Positions 14,896 through 22,987 of a DNA stretch of 38,121 bases are shown here, piece by piece. Where the stretch lies: positions 1 through 38,121 of the forward strand of contig NZ_CAACUY010000072.1 of NCBI RefSeq assembly GCF_900659615.1, written 5' to 3'. The notes under the pieces were generated by a model. The model made no database searches. It was not told the DNA's origin and was given only the letters and a program-made list of their open reading frames with translations. The translations under genes were made by a program, and so were the position numbers. The stretch's first letter is position 1. Every line of letters begins with the position of its first letter. The stretch comes from Actinomadura fibrosa. GTDB lineage: Bacteria; Actinomycetota; Actinomycetes; Streptosporangiales; Streptosporangiaceae.

Positions 14896-15303
14896 ATGGA
14901 CGTCGTCGCTCTCATCGCCCGCATCGTCTTCACGACCATCTTCCTCGGGGCCGCGGTCGGCCACCTCAGCTCGGCCGACGCCATGGCGGGGTACGCGGCG
15001 AGCAAGAGGCTGCCGCAACCCAAGCTCGCCGTCCAGGTGTCCGGCGCCTACCTGCTGATCGCGTCGGCCATGCTGATCCTCGGCGTGTGGCCCGATCTCG
15101 CCGCGCTCGCGTTCATCCCGTTCCTGCTGATCACGGCGTTCGTGTTCCACGACTTCTGGACGCAGCAGGGCGAGGCGCGCCAGATGGAGATGATCCAGTT
15201 CAACAAGGACCTCTCGCTCGCCGGAGGCGCCCTGGCCCTCTTCGCCCTCTACGCCTCCGACCACCACCCGGGCCTCAACATCGTCGGCCCCCTCTTCACC
15301 TGA
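14896..15303 (+). CDS. DoxX-like membrane protein
   Basis: 135 residues, four predicted membrane helices (about 4-22, 46-66, 70-90, 108-124), with the DoxX-like pattern ARIVFTTIFLGAAVGHL, a short loop before LAVQVSGAYLLIASAMLILGVWP, and FHDFW before QFNKDLSLAGGALAL. GGGAGG lies about six bases before the ATG. DoxX-type proteins are membrane components associated with quinone or redox balance, but the role of this single-gene copy is unknown. It converges on a four-gene minus-strand operon and is followed by a strong hairpin at 15341-15370. Confidence 0.85.
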   Translation: MDVVALIARIVFTTIFLGAAVGHLSSADAMAGYAASKRLPQPKLAVQVSGAYLLIASAMLILGVWPDLAALAFIPFLLITAFVFHDFWTQQGEARQMEMIQFNKDLSLAGGALALFALYASDHHPGLNIVGPLFT

Positions 15304-15340
15304 CGCCGGGACCGCACGACCCCGCCGGTTCGCCTCACCA

Positions 15341-15370
15341 CCGGTCCGTCCGCCAAGCCGGGCGGACCGG
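15341..15370. terminator. Bidirectional terminator between doxX-like gene and lipoprotein operon
   Basis: An 11-base-pair inverted repeat with one G-T wobble (15341-15351 with 15360-15370) and an eight-base loop lies in the 81-base gap between two convergent transcription units. T-runs are weak on both sides, as is common in high-GC actinomycetes. Confidence 0.6.
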
Positions 15371-15384
15371 CCTTACCCGCCTCC

Positions 15385-15873
15385 CTAGTCCGGGCACCGG
15401 AAACACGGTGACGCGATGTAGATGCCGAGGCGCGGGCCCGGCTCGGCGGTGATCCCGACGATGCGCGCCCCGTAGCCCGCTCGGGGTGCCTCGATCATCA
15501 GTTCCGGCGACTCCTCCGTGCCGGCGGCCTCGCGAGGACGCCATCCTCGCGCCGCCAACCGCTCCCCCATCCGGACGACCAGCGAGCCGAGGGGCACGCC
15601 CTCAGGCACCTGCGCATAGCCGATGTACACCATCGTGTATGGGCTGTAGTCGACGAACCAGGGCTCCTCAGAAGAGGCGCCCTCGCCCGCCGAATCAGCA
15701 ATGGTCTGGGTCACCTCGGCACCTTCGCACGGCTGCGGTCCGACCTCGCCGGGCGCCTTGTTCAGCGCCGCGATCCCCACCAAGCTCTCCGCGACCTCGG
15801 CGACGAGCTCAGCAACCCGCCCCGCCGCCACCCGCGGATGCTCCACTCGCAGCCCCGCCCCGTCCTCACGCAT
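15385..15873 (-). CDS. Hypothetical protein, paralogue of the upstream lipoprotein
   Basis: 162 residues, function unknown. The middle (EPWFVDYSPYTMVYIGYAQVPEGVPL..LAARGWRP) and the end (IYIASPCFRCPD) align with the upstream lipoprotein (DPWKVDYSQFEFGMSMTIPV..RRPGWK and ELQTDCYRHPN), so the two are tandem paralogues. Unlike its neighbour, this product has no signal peptide or lipobox from the ATG used at 15871-15873, which overlaps the upstream stop by eight bases. It may have lost its export signal, or act in the cytoplasm. It is the last gene of the WXG-hydrolase operon. Confidence 0.65.
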   Translation of the reverse strand: MREDGAGLRVEHPRVAAGRVAELVAEVAESLVGIAALNKAPGEVGPQPCEGAEVTQTIADSAGEGASSEEPWFVDYSPYTMVYIGYAQVPEGVPLGSLVVRMGERLAARGWRPREAAGTEESPELMIEAPRAGYGARIVGITAEPGPRLGIYIASPCFRCPD

Positions 15874-16399
15874 TGGGATGCCGGTAGCAGTCGGTCTGGA
15901 GTTCCACCTCTATGACGTTGCCGCCTTTTCCATCAGGCGTGTCCCACGCGTACAGGCGCACACCCTCTTTCTTGCCGCTCACACCCGTCACGACTCCGGA
16001 CGAGTTCCGTCCCTCCCCGACCTTCCAGCCCGGCCGCCGTCCGAGATTCGCCACGAGATCGTCATAGACGGCCTTTATGTCGTCCCGACGCACCGGAATC
16101 GTCATCGACATGCCGAACTCGAACTGGCTGTAGTCGACCTTCCACGGGTCGTTCTGCTTCGGCTTCACGCTCTTCTTCTGCTGCCAGTCCTCATAGCACT
16201 CCCGGTCGAAGGTGCCGCTGTCCGACACCGGCGGCGCCTCGAGGGAGCCGGCCACTTCCCGGCGTAGCCGCTCGACCCTCTCGCCCACCTGCCTCGGATC
16301 CTTCTTCGGATAATGGCCGGTGACCGAGCACCCGGCGGCCGCCACCAGGACGCAGAAAACCAGAACACTCCTGGATATCAGAACAGTTTCTGCCACCAT
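15866..16399 (-). CDS. Putative lipoprotein of the WXG-hydrolase operon
   Basis: 177 residues. A short N-region, a hydrophobic stretch (SVLVFCVLVAAAG) and Cys24 form a plausible lipobox (A-A-G-C, weak at position -3), followed by polar sequence, so the mature protein should be anchored to the outer face of the membrane. The rest is a small domain with PWKVDYSQFEFGMSMTIPVR, RPGWKVGEG and a C-terminal TDCYRHPN; family not recognised. It overlaps the hydrolase gene upstream by 22 bases and the paralogous gene downstream by eight, so all are one transcription unit. It could be a surface partner or immunity-like protein for the hydrolase; that is inference only. Confidence 0.7.
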   Translation of the reverse strand: MVAETVLISRSVLVFCVLVAAAGCSVTGHYPKKDPRQVGERVERLRREVAGSLEAPPVSDSGTFDRECYEDWQQKKSVKPKQNDPWKVDYSQFEFGMSMTIPVRRDDIKAVYDDLVANLGRRPGWKVGEGRNSSGVVTGVSGKKEGVRLYAWDTPDGKGGNVIEVELQTDCYRHPNA

Positions 16400-18147
16400 C
16401 TGTCCTTATGCTCTTGCGGGCCTCCCTGGCCATAGTCGATCGGATGCGTTCGCTGGTCACCGTCCGCATAGGTGCGGGCGACCACGCGGGCCTGCTCGTC
16501 GAGACTCATGCTTGCTCCGCCGAACGTATAGTCGTCCACGCGTCCCTGCTTTTCGTTCCAGTAATCGCTGTGGCCTTTGCCGTCGGTGATGAGGCGGTGG
16601 CCGCCGAATTCGCCGTCGCTGGGGACGGTCGGCCATTGGAGCCGGGGGCCGGGGAAAACCCCTCCGCCGTCGCCGCCCGTGGTCGACGGGCCGCCGTGGC
16701 CTGGACGTCCGGCGCTGGGAACGGGGTCGCCGGAGGCCTCCTGGGAGTAGACGTGTCCGGCGCCGATGCCGAGGTCGGACGCGTGCTCGACGCGCATTCC
16801 CGGGCTTCCCGCGACCACGATGTCGTCGACCCTCAGCCTGTCGCCGGGATGCCGGGCGGCCTCGCCGATCACGGTCGAGCCGTAGCTGTGCCCGACGGCG
16901 GTCATGCGCCCGTCCGGGTTGCCCGCGCCGGTCTGCGCCTCCCGGAGCCCGTCGACGAAACCGTTGAGCTTCGGGCCGCCCGCGTCGGCGTAGTTCCCGA
17001 AGGGCGCGTCCTTGACGACGTCGTCCGGGGCGTCGTAGCCCAGCCAGGCGATGCTGGACACGGGCCCCTTCGAGTAGATGCCCGTGGCCTCGTGGAGGTT
17101 GAAAGCGCGGTTCATGCTCGTGGAGAACTTGTCGAGGCTCTCCGTCGTGCCCGGGACGTAGACGGCGGTGTTCACCGCCGTATCGGGGTTGCCGAACGCG
17201 ACGATCGCGCGGCCGTCGGAGCCCTGGCCGTCCCGGAGTTCGGCCTTCTCGGTGACCGTCGAGTCCAAGCCGAGGAGGTAAAGGTCCTGCCCCTTGGTCT
17301 CGTACGTCGTGATGGCGTTGTCGAGCTTGGTCAGGCGTTCGAGGTCGTGCCGCTCGGCGGCGCTGAGGTCGCCGCTCTTCGACTGCAACTCGGTGACCCT
17401 GGCGTCGAGGCGGATGCGGTTGGCCTCGTTCCGGTCCTCCGAGGGGAGGCCGTCCAGCCAGCCGATCTTCTCCGGGTAGGCGTCCATCATGAGGTGGCGC
17501 TGCTCTTCCGGGAGGTTCTTCCACCAGGCGGCGATCGCCTTCGGATCCTTGACGCCCTTGGGCGGGATGCCGTTCGGGTCGAAACCGGCCAGCCGGGTCG
17601 CGAGCCCGGCGTCCTGCTGTAGTCGCGCCAGCGGGTTCTTGGCGTCGAGCACCTGCGGGCCGTGCAGGGCGGCGGCGATCTCGGCGTCCGCCGCCGTGGC
17701 GTCCCTGACGGCGGCGGCCATCTCTGCCTGGATGTTCCGCGCCACCTGCTGGAGCTCCTGCCAGCTCGCGTATCGGGGCGGCAGCGCCTCGGGATAGTCG
17801 ATGGAGCCGTCCGGGCCGACCTTGAGGTAGTTGCCCTCGGCGGTACTGATCGCGTTGGCGAGCCTGCGCTGGGCGGCCGTGATCTTCGCTTGCGCGCTGT
17901 TGAGGACGCTGGCGATGGCCGCTCCCTCGCCGGCGGACACGCGTATCCGGGTTCGCGCCGGCAGCAGGGTCCGCATGGCCGCCTCGGCGTCGCGCCCCTG
18001 CCATCGGGCTCCGCGGACGCCTTGGAGGAAGGCGCCCTGGTAGGTGTCCTCCGCCTGCTCCAGAAACTCCACGAGCTTGCGCCAGGAGCGCCAGGCCGCG
18101 TCCAGCTCACTCGGTTTCGCGTTCCGCAATTGGCTGAAGGACACCAT
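16378..18147 (-). CDS. WXG-like/alpha-beta hydrolase fusion (DUF1023-type)
   Basis: 589 residues. Residues about 1-110 form a helical WXG100-like module with Trp49-Gln-Gly at the hairpin (GARWQGRDAEAAM). A linker and helical region follow, then an alpha/beta hydrolase (about 280-589) with the nucleophile elbow GHSYGS at 419-424 (Ser421), probable acid Asp474 in SGDPVP, and catalytic His in KGHSDYW near the end. Such proteins are linked to type VII (ESX-like) secretion in actinomycetes and may be exported. The ATG at 18145-18147 starts two bases after the stop of a small helical WXG-like gene. Substrate unknown. The open frame extends upstream of the ATG but overlaps the previous gene. Confidence 0.85.
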   Translation of the reverse strand: MVSFSQLRNAKPSELDAAWRSWRKLVEFLEQAEDTYQGAFLQGVRGARWQGRDAEAAMRTLLPARTRIRVSAGEGAAIASVLNSAQAKITAAQRRLANAISTAEGNYLKVGPDGSIDYPEALPPRYASWQELQQVARNIQAEMAAAVRDATAADAEIAAALHGPQVLDAKNPLARLQQDAGLATRLAGFDPNGIPPKGVKDPKAIAAWWKNLPEEQRHLMMDAYPEKIGWLDGLPSEDRNEANRIRLDARVTELQSKSGDLSAAERHDLERLTKLDNAITTYETKGQDLYLLGLDSTVTEKAELRDGQGSDGRAIVAFGNPDTAVNTAVYVPGTTESLDKFSTSMNRAFNLHEATGIYSKGPVSSIAWLGYDAPDDVVKDAPFGNYADAGGPKLNGFVDGLREAQTGAGNPDGRMTAVGHSYGSTVIGEAARHPGDRLRVDDIVVAGSPGMRVEHASDLGIGAGHVYSQEASGDPVPSAGRPGHGGPSTTGGDGGGVFPGPRLQWPTVPSDGEFGGHRLITDGKGHSDYWNEKQGRVDDYTFGGASMSLDEQARVVARTYADGDQRTHPIDYGQGGPQEHKDRWWQKLF

Positions 18148-18149
18148 GG

Positions 18150-18584
18150 TCAGTGTCCTCCCGCTCGAATCCGGGCGATCTTTTTCTGATTTTCGGCCTC
18201 GGCCCATTGCCGGTTGTCGGCGCTGCGCCTGACGGCGTCTCCGAGGAAGTCGATCTCGTCCGCCAGCCTGCGCAGGGCTTGCAGCCATTCCGACGAGACC
18301 CTCTTCATCGCGGCCGCCGTGGCCCACCCCTCACCGAGCGCGGTCGCCGCCTTCTCGGTTTCGGAGGGGAAGGCGCGAGTTCCGTTGCGGACGGCGACCT
18401 CCACCTGGGGAACGCTCTTCGCGGCGTTGCGCAGCGCAGCAGGATCCACCGCTGAAGTGCCCGAACCTCCGGCCGCCGGGTCCTGGTTAGCGCCGCCCGG
18501 GCCGGGAGGTGTCGGGCGCGGCGAGTCCCGGCCTCCCGGGCCGCGGGTCGTGTTGAGCAACCGGTGGATCGAGTTCTCGGTCAC
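18150..18584 (-). CDS. Small helical WXG100-like protein
   Basis: 144 residues from the GTG at 18582-18584 (GGAAGGGAG upstream). The first about 45 residues are Gly/Pro/Ser-rich. Residues about 50-140 form two amphipathic helices around GEGWATAAAM, a W-x-T variant of the WXG turn, and end in a charged tail. This is the usual small partner of DUF1023-type hydrolases, likely forming a heterodimer with the hydrolase N-terminus for type VII secretion. No secretion machinery genes (eccA-E) are in the window. First gene of the four-gene operon. Confidence 0.75.
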   Translation of the reverse strand: MTENSIHRLLNTTRGPGGRDSPRPTPPGPGGANQDPAAGGSGTSAVDPAALRNAAKSVPQVEVAVRNGTRAFPSETEKAATALGEGWATAAAMKRVSSEWLQALRRLADEIDFLGDAVRRSADNRQWAEAENQKKIARIRAGGH

Positions 18585-18720
18585 GCAGCCGCTCCCTTCC
18601 AGCACTCGATCAACAAGGATCGTGTCGAGTTGTCAGGAAGCAGTCAAGTGAAATACGAAACAGGTGGGAATGTCTCCTAGCTCCCCAACCGACCCGTGAT
18701 CGCCGTGTCATGATCTGGCC

Positions 18721-19263
18721 ATGGCATGGGGCATCGGCGCGATCCCGCGACCGGGCAGTCGGCCTTCAGCCAAGCCGGTGCTGTACCTGGACATCGATGG
18801 CGTCCTCAACCCGGAGGCGCCCAGCCGACCGGACGAGTTCGCCGAGCACCGCATCGGACGGCTGACGGTCCGGCTCTCGTCTCGGCACCGCGAATGGCTC
18901 GCCGAGCTGAGCGAACGCTACGAGTTGGTCTGGGCGAGCACGTGGGAGGAGCACGCCAACACCTACATCGCTCCGCTGCTTGGCCTGCCCGCACTCCCGT
19001 ACGTGGCGATCACGGCCTACCGGTACCGGCCGGACGACCCGCCGCTTCCGGTCACCCAGCTCCCGCAGATGCGCAAGTGGACACCGATCCTCCGCCACGC
19101 CGACGGCCGTCGGTTCGCCTGGATCGACGACATCATTCCTCTCAGGGCCCGCCGTCAGGCGTTGCCGCATCGCGGCATTCTTCTTGTTCCCACGCGTCCC
19201 GCGGACGGGCTGGAGCGCCGTCATGTTGACAGGCTGCTGAACTGGCGCGCCGCCCGAGGCTGA
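18721..19263 (+). CDS. HAD-like hydrolase (hypothetical)
   Basis: 180 residues. HAD motif I is VLYLDIDGVLNP with Asp24 and Asp26. A WASTWEEHAN segment contains the Ser/Thr of motif II, and motif IV is FAWIDDIIP with paired Asp residues near 140. This layout is seen in a common actinomycete HAD subfamily of unknown substrate. The ATG at 18721 has no clear ribosome-binding site, and the upstream 130 bases are a divergent intergenic region to the WXG operon. Converges on the next HAD gene six bases away. Confidence 0.8.
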   Translation: MAWGIGAIPRPGSRPSAKPVLYLDIDGVLNPEAPSRPDEFAEHRIGRLTVRLSSRHREWLAELSERYELVWASTWEEHANTYIAPLLGLPALPYVAITAYRYRPDDPPLPVTQLPQMRKWTPILRHADGRRFAWIDDIIPLRARRQALPHRGILLVPTRPADGLERRHVDRLLNWRAARG

Positions 19264-19269
19264 ACGGAC

Positions 19270-19911
19270 TCAGAGGTCGGTGAGGTGGAGGGCTTCGGGG
19301 GTGGCTTTTGCGTGGGTCAGGTTGGGGATTATGTGGTGGGCTTCCGTTAGGGCGGAGGGGGCGTGGCTGGTGGTTACGGCTATCACTGTTGCGCCGGCGG
19401 CTCGGCCTGCTTTTATGCCGGCGGGGGCGTCTTCTATGACTACGCAGGTGGACGGGTCCACGCCCAGCTTCTCTGCGGCCAGGCGGTAGCCGTAGGGGTC
19501 TGGTTTGCCGCGTGGGACGTCCTCTGCGGTGACGACGACGGGCGGTATCGGGACGCCTGCTACGTCGGTGCGGACGGTGAACTGGGCGCGGTCCATCGAG
19601 GTGACCATCGCCCAAGGCAGGCCGTTCATGGACGTGAGGAGGTCCAGGGCGCCTGGGAGGGCGGTTATGCCTTCGGTGCCGGTTGCTTCCAGGGCGTCCA
19701 GGCGGGCTGTTGCGGCGCGGACCTGGTCGGGTGGGAGGAACTCGGCGACGCGGTCGCTCGTGGGGCGGCCGTGGGCGTCCGCCAGGAACTCGTCGGCGTC
19801 GATCCCGTATTCGAGGGCCCAGGCGCGGGCGGCGCGCTCGATCAGGGGGGTCGAGTCGACGAGGGTGCCGTCCACGTCGAACAGGACCGCGGCGCAGCGG
19901 AGGGTCACCAT
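19270..19911 (-). CDS. HAD-family phosphatase (beta-phosphoglucomutase/glycerol-phosphatase-like)
   Basis: 213 residues. Motif I FDVDGTLVDS (Asp12, Asp14), motif II VTSMD, motif III Lys in PRGKPDPYGY, and motif IV VIEDAPAGIKAG make a complete subclass I HAD phosphatase of the GPP/DOG1/beta-PGM group; sugar-phosphate substrates are expected. The ATG at 19909-19911 overlaps the rpe stop by seven bases. The 3' half uses many A-ending codons and differs in codon style from neighbouring genes, hinting at a separate origin, but the gene is intact. Confidence 0.88.
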   Translation of the reverse strand: MVTLRCAAVLFDVDGTLVDSTPLIERAARAWALEYGIDADEFLADAHGRPTSDRVAEFLPPDQVRAATARLDALEATGTEGITALPGALDLLTSMNGLPWAMVTSMDRAQFTVRTDVAGVPIPPVVVTAEDVPRGKPDPYGYRLAAEKLGVDPSTCVVIEDAPAGIKAGRAAGATVIAVTTSHAPSALTEAHHIIPNLTHAKATPEALHLTDL

Positions 19912-20573
19912 GCGGTGGCGGCCTCGGCGCGCTCCTTCAGCTTGCGGATGGCCTCCGCCGGGTCCTCCGCGCCGTAGACGGCGCTGCCCGCGACGAAGAC
20001 GTCGGCGCCCGCCTCGGCGCAGCGCTCGATCGTCTCGGCGCTGACGCCGCCGTCCACCTGGAGCCAGACGGGCAGGTCGCGGGCCTTGATCAGCTCGCGG
20101 GCGCGGCGGATCTTCGGGAGGACGACGTCGAGGAACTTCTGGCCGCCGAAGCCCGGTTCGACCGTCATCAGGAGGAGCATGTCGATCTCGCCGAGGATGT
20201 CCTCGAAGCCGTCCACGGGCGTGGCCGGGTTGACGCCCAGGCCGGCGCGCGCGCCCGCGGCGCGGATGGCGCGCAGGGTGCGGATGGGCGCCTTGGCCGC
20301 CTCGGCGTGGATGGTGACGCTGCCCGCGCCCGCCTCCGCGTACTGCGGGGCCCAGCGGTCCGGGTCCTCGATCATGAGGTGGCAGTCGAGGGGCAGCGCG
20401 CTGTGCTTGAGCAGCGCCTCCACGACCGGCAGCCCCAGCGTGAGGTTGGGCACGAAGTGGTTGTCCATGACGTCGACGTGCACCCAGTCGGCGGAGTCGG
20501 CGATGATCGCGACGTCCTCCGCGAGGCGGGCGAAGTCGGCGGAGAGGATGCTGGGTGATATCTGGGCAGCCAT
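19905..20573 (-). CDS. rpe: Ribulose-phosphate 3-epimerase
   Basis: 222 residues, full length. It interconverts ribulose-5-phosphate and xylulose-5-phosphate in the pentose phosphate pathway; Ru5P is also the RibB substrate encoded nearby. Motifs: SPSILSADFARL, HVDVMDNHFVPN (His32, Asp34), DCHLMIEDP with His65, MTVEPGFGGQKF, and WLQVDGGV with the second catalytic Asp. It is in the backbone block downstream of rsmB. The downstream HAD gene overlaps it by seven bases. Confidence 0.97.
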   Translation of the reverse strand: MAAQISPSILSADFARLAEDVAIIADSADWVHVDVMDNHFVPNLTLGLPVVEALLKHSALPLDCHLMIEDPDRWAPQYAEAGAGSVTIHAEAAKAPIRTLRAIRAAGARAGLGVNPATPVDGFEDILGEIDMLLLMTVEPGFGGQKFLDVVLPKIRRARELIKARDLPVWLQVDGGVSAETIERCAEAGADVFVAGSAVYGAEDPAEAIRKLKERAEAATAW

Positions 20574-20585
20574 GATGGTCCGAGT

Positions 20586-21533
20586 CTATTGCCGCACCTC
20601 GGCGCGCCCATCACCCGCCCGGGTGACGGGACGGGTGGGACGGTCGGCGAGGCGCAGGAGGACGAAGGTCTCGGGCGCGCCCGCGGTGGCCCAGAGGCCC
20701 AGGAGGGCCTGCGCCGCGAACATCATGGCCGGGTTGGTGCCCAGGTAGTAGTCGAGCGCGTAGCAGGCGAGGGCGCCGATGATGCCGACGGGGAGCCGGG
20801 CCAGGCGCCGCAGGGGCTCGCCCGAGGGGTCGAACCAGCCGCGGGACGCCGTGATGGAGATCCCGGCGAGGATGCCGAAGAGTCCGCCGGTGGCCGCGGC
20901 CGATTCCTTGAGGGTGATGGCGCGGATCTGCCCGCCCGCGGCTTGGATGGACCTGGCCCAGGCGTCCGGCCACCGCCATCCGTCCAGCGCGTGGACGGCG
21001 CCCCAGGCAGCGGCGAGGAACGCCAGGGAGACCACCAGGGCGAGCGCCACCTGCACGGCCAGGGGGCGCCGTGCCCACCAGGGGACGACCAAGGGTTCCA
21101 GGCGCAGCGCGACGACGAGCGTCACGATCCCGATGGCCCAGCCCGCGAGCACCTGGCCCGTCGAGTGCACGCCCAGGTACACGCGGGAGACACCGATCAG
21201 GACGATGACGAGGACGGCGCCCGCCCAGACGATGCGGCGCCGGGTGAGCGTCGCGAGGTAGCCCCAGGCGACGATGGCGTTCTGGGCGTGCCCGGACGGC
21301 ATCCCGAAGGAGACCCGCGATTCGTGTGCGGTGACCCCCGGGTCCGTCCAGTACGGGCGGGGCGAGTGGAACACCAGCTTGAGCACTGTGTTCAGGACGG
21401 AGCCGAACGACAGGATGACCGTGGCCCGCGCCGCGAGCCGGGGATCGACGCACCAGTACAGCACCGCGAGCAGCGGGATGTAGAACCCGGCGCTGCCCAG
21501 GTACGACATCGCGTGCATGAAGACGGTGAGCAC
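20586..21533 (-). CDS. PAP2-family membrane phosphatase with altered motif 3
   Basis: 315 residues, about eight membrane helices. Motif 1 KLVFHSPRP (Lys52, Arg59), motif 2 PSGHA at 79-83 and motif 3 SRVYLGVHSTGQ at 116-127 mark a PAP2 phosphatidic-acid-phosphatase/vanadium-chloroperoxidase-type enzyme. In motif 3 the expected final Asp (S-R-x5-H-x3-D) is Gln127, while the nucleophile His123 is kept. The C-terminal third is an extra membrane region. Likely substrates are undecaprenyl- or phospholipid phosphates. The GTG start at 21531-21533 has GGGAGG three to four bases upstream; an ATG at 21518 is possible. It sits between rpe and rsmB. Confidence 0.85.
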   Translation of the reverse strand: MLTVFMHAMSYLGSAGFYIPLLAVLYWCVDPRLAARATVILSFGSVLNTVLKLVFHSPRPYWTDPGVTAHESRVSFGMPSGHAQNAIVAWGYLATLTRRRIVWAGAVLVIVLIGVSRVYLGVHSTGQVLAGWAIGIVTLVVALRLEPLVVPWWARRPLAVQVALALVVSLAFLAAAWGAVHALDGWRWPDAWARSIQAAGGQIRAITLKESAAATGGLFGILAGISITASRGWFDPSGEPLRRLARLPVGIIGALACYALDYYLGTNPAMMFAAQALLGLWATAGAPETFVLLRLADRPTRPVTRAGDGRAEVRQ

Positions 21534-21568
21534 GGGCCTCCCGGATCGTCGAGGTCGGGTACCGGCCC

Positions 21569-22987
21569 TCAGGTACGGCGGAGGAGCGCGAGGAACATCG
21601 CGTCGGTGCCGTGCCGGTGGGGCCAGAACTGCGCGTAGGGTCCCTCCCCCAGACCGGTCAGGTCATGCGCCGCGGAGGCGAGGACGTCCGGGGCGTTGAG
21701 CCGTTCGACGTCGTCGCGGCTCCGCAGGACGTCGTCGACCACGACCCGCGTCTCGGCCAGGTGTGGGGAGCAGGTGACGTAGGCGACCACGCCCCCGGGG
21801 CGGACGGAGTCCAGGGCGGAGGCGAGCAGCTTCCGCTGGAGTTGGCCGAGTTCGGCGACGGCTTCGGGACCGCGCCGCCAGCGCGCCTCGGGTCGGCGGC
21901 GCAGCGCCCCCAGGCCCGTGCAGGGCGCGTCGACCATCACGCGGTCGAACGCGCCGGGACGCCAGGCCGGGGCGGTGCCGTCCGCGACGACGACCCCGGC
22001 GCGGTCGTCCACCGCGCGGGTGACGAGCCCGGCGCGGTGGGGCTGGACGTCGGCGGCGAGGAGCCGCGCGTCACGTTCGGTGGCGAGGGCGGAGAGGAGG
22101 CCGGCCTTGCCGCCGGGGCCCGCGCACAGGTCGGCCCAGCGGGCGTCGCGTCCGTCCACGGGGACGGCGGTGAGCGCGAGGGCGACCATTTGGCTGGCCT
22201 CGTCCTGGACGGCCGCGCGCCCGTCGCGGACGGCGTCGATGCCCGCCGGGTCGCCCTCGGGCAGGACGGCCGCGTAGGGCGAGTAGGGGGCGGGCTCCGC
22301 GCCGGCGTCGTACAGCTCGTCCAGGGTGGCGCGTCCCGGGCGGGCGATGAGGGTCACCCTGGGGCGCGCGTTGTCGGCGGCCAGGAGCGCGTCAATCTCG
22401 TTGCGGTCGGAGCCGAGCGCGTCCCGGAGGGCGGACACGATCCACTTGGGGTGGCTGTGGGCGATCGAGAGGCGGGTGGTGGTGTCGGCGTCGGCGGGCG
22501 CGACGATCGCGAGCCAGGCGTCGAGGTCGCGGGAGGCGACCTTGCGCAGGACGGCGTTGGCGAACTTGGCCTGGCCCGGCCCCGAGACCGAGCGGGCCAG
22601 CTCGACGGCCGTCCCGACCGCGGCGTGCGGGGGGATGCGGGTGGCGAGGATCTGGTGGGCGCCGAGGCGCAGGACGTCCAGGAGCGGGCCGTCGACGCGG
22701 CGGAGCTCGCGGTCGCTGCACAGCGCCAGCACCGCGTCGTAGAGGCCGCGGCCGCGCAGCGTGCCGTAGGTCAGCTCGGTGGCGAGGGCGGCGTCGCGGC
22801 CGGTGAGGCCGCGGTCGCGCAGCCGCGTGGGCAGCAGCAGGTTCGCGTACGCGTCGCGGGTCTCGACGGCCCGGATGACGTCGAACGCGGTGCGCCGGAC
22901 GAGGTCCTGGGGGCGGCCCGTCTGGCGGGGCTTCCCCGGCCTGGTGTTCCGGCTTCGGTCACCGCGGCGGTTGCGGGTCGGGGGCAT
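21569..22987 (-). CDS. rsmB: 16S rRNA m5C methyltransferase, RsmB
   Basis: 472 residues. An N-terminal NusB-like RNA-binding domain (about 28-160) follows a basic leader. The SAM methyltransferase domain carries DLCAGPGGKAG at 286-296, the proton-shuttle VDAPCTGLG (Cys356), and YVTCSPHL with the nucleophile Cys406. RsmB methylates C967 of 16S rRNA in E. coli. The start overlaps the fmt stop by one base. The fmt-rsmB-rpe neighbourhood is typical of actinobacteria, with an inserted PAP2 gene here. Confidence 0.94.
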   Translation of the reverse strand: MPPTRNRRGDRSRNTRPGKPRQTGRPQDLVRRTAFDVIRAVETRDAYANLLLPTRLRDRGLTGRDAALATELTYGTLRGRGLYDAVLALCSDRELRRVDGPLLDVLRLGAHQILATRIPPHAAVGTAVELARSVSGPGQAKFANAVLRKVASRDLDAWLAIVAPADADTTTRLSIAHSHPKWIVSALRDALGSDRNEIDALLAADNARPRVTLIARPGRATLDELYDAGAEPAPYSPYAAVLPEGDPAGIDAVRDGRAAVQDEASQMVALALTAVPVDGRDARWADLCAGPGGKAGLLSALATERDARLLAADVQPHRAGLVTRAVDDRAGVVVADGTAPAWRPGAFDRVMVDAPCTGLGALRRRPEARWRRGPEAVAELGQLQRKLLASALDSVRPGGVVAYVTCSPHLAETRVVVDDVLRSRDDVERLNAPDVLASAAHDLTGLGEGPYAQFWPHRHGTDAMFLALLRRT

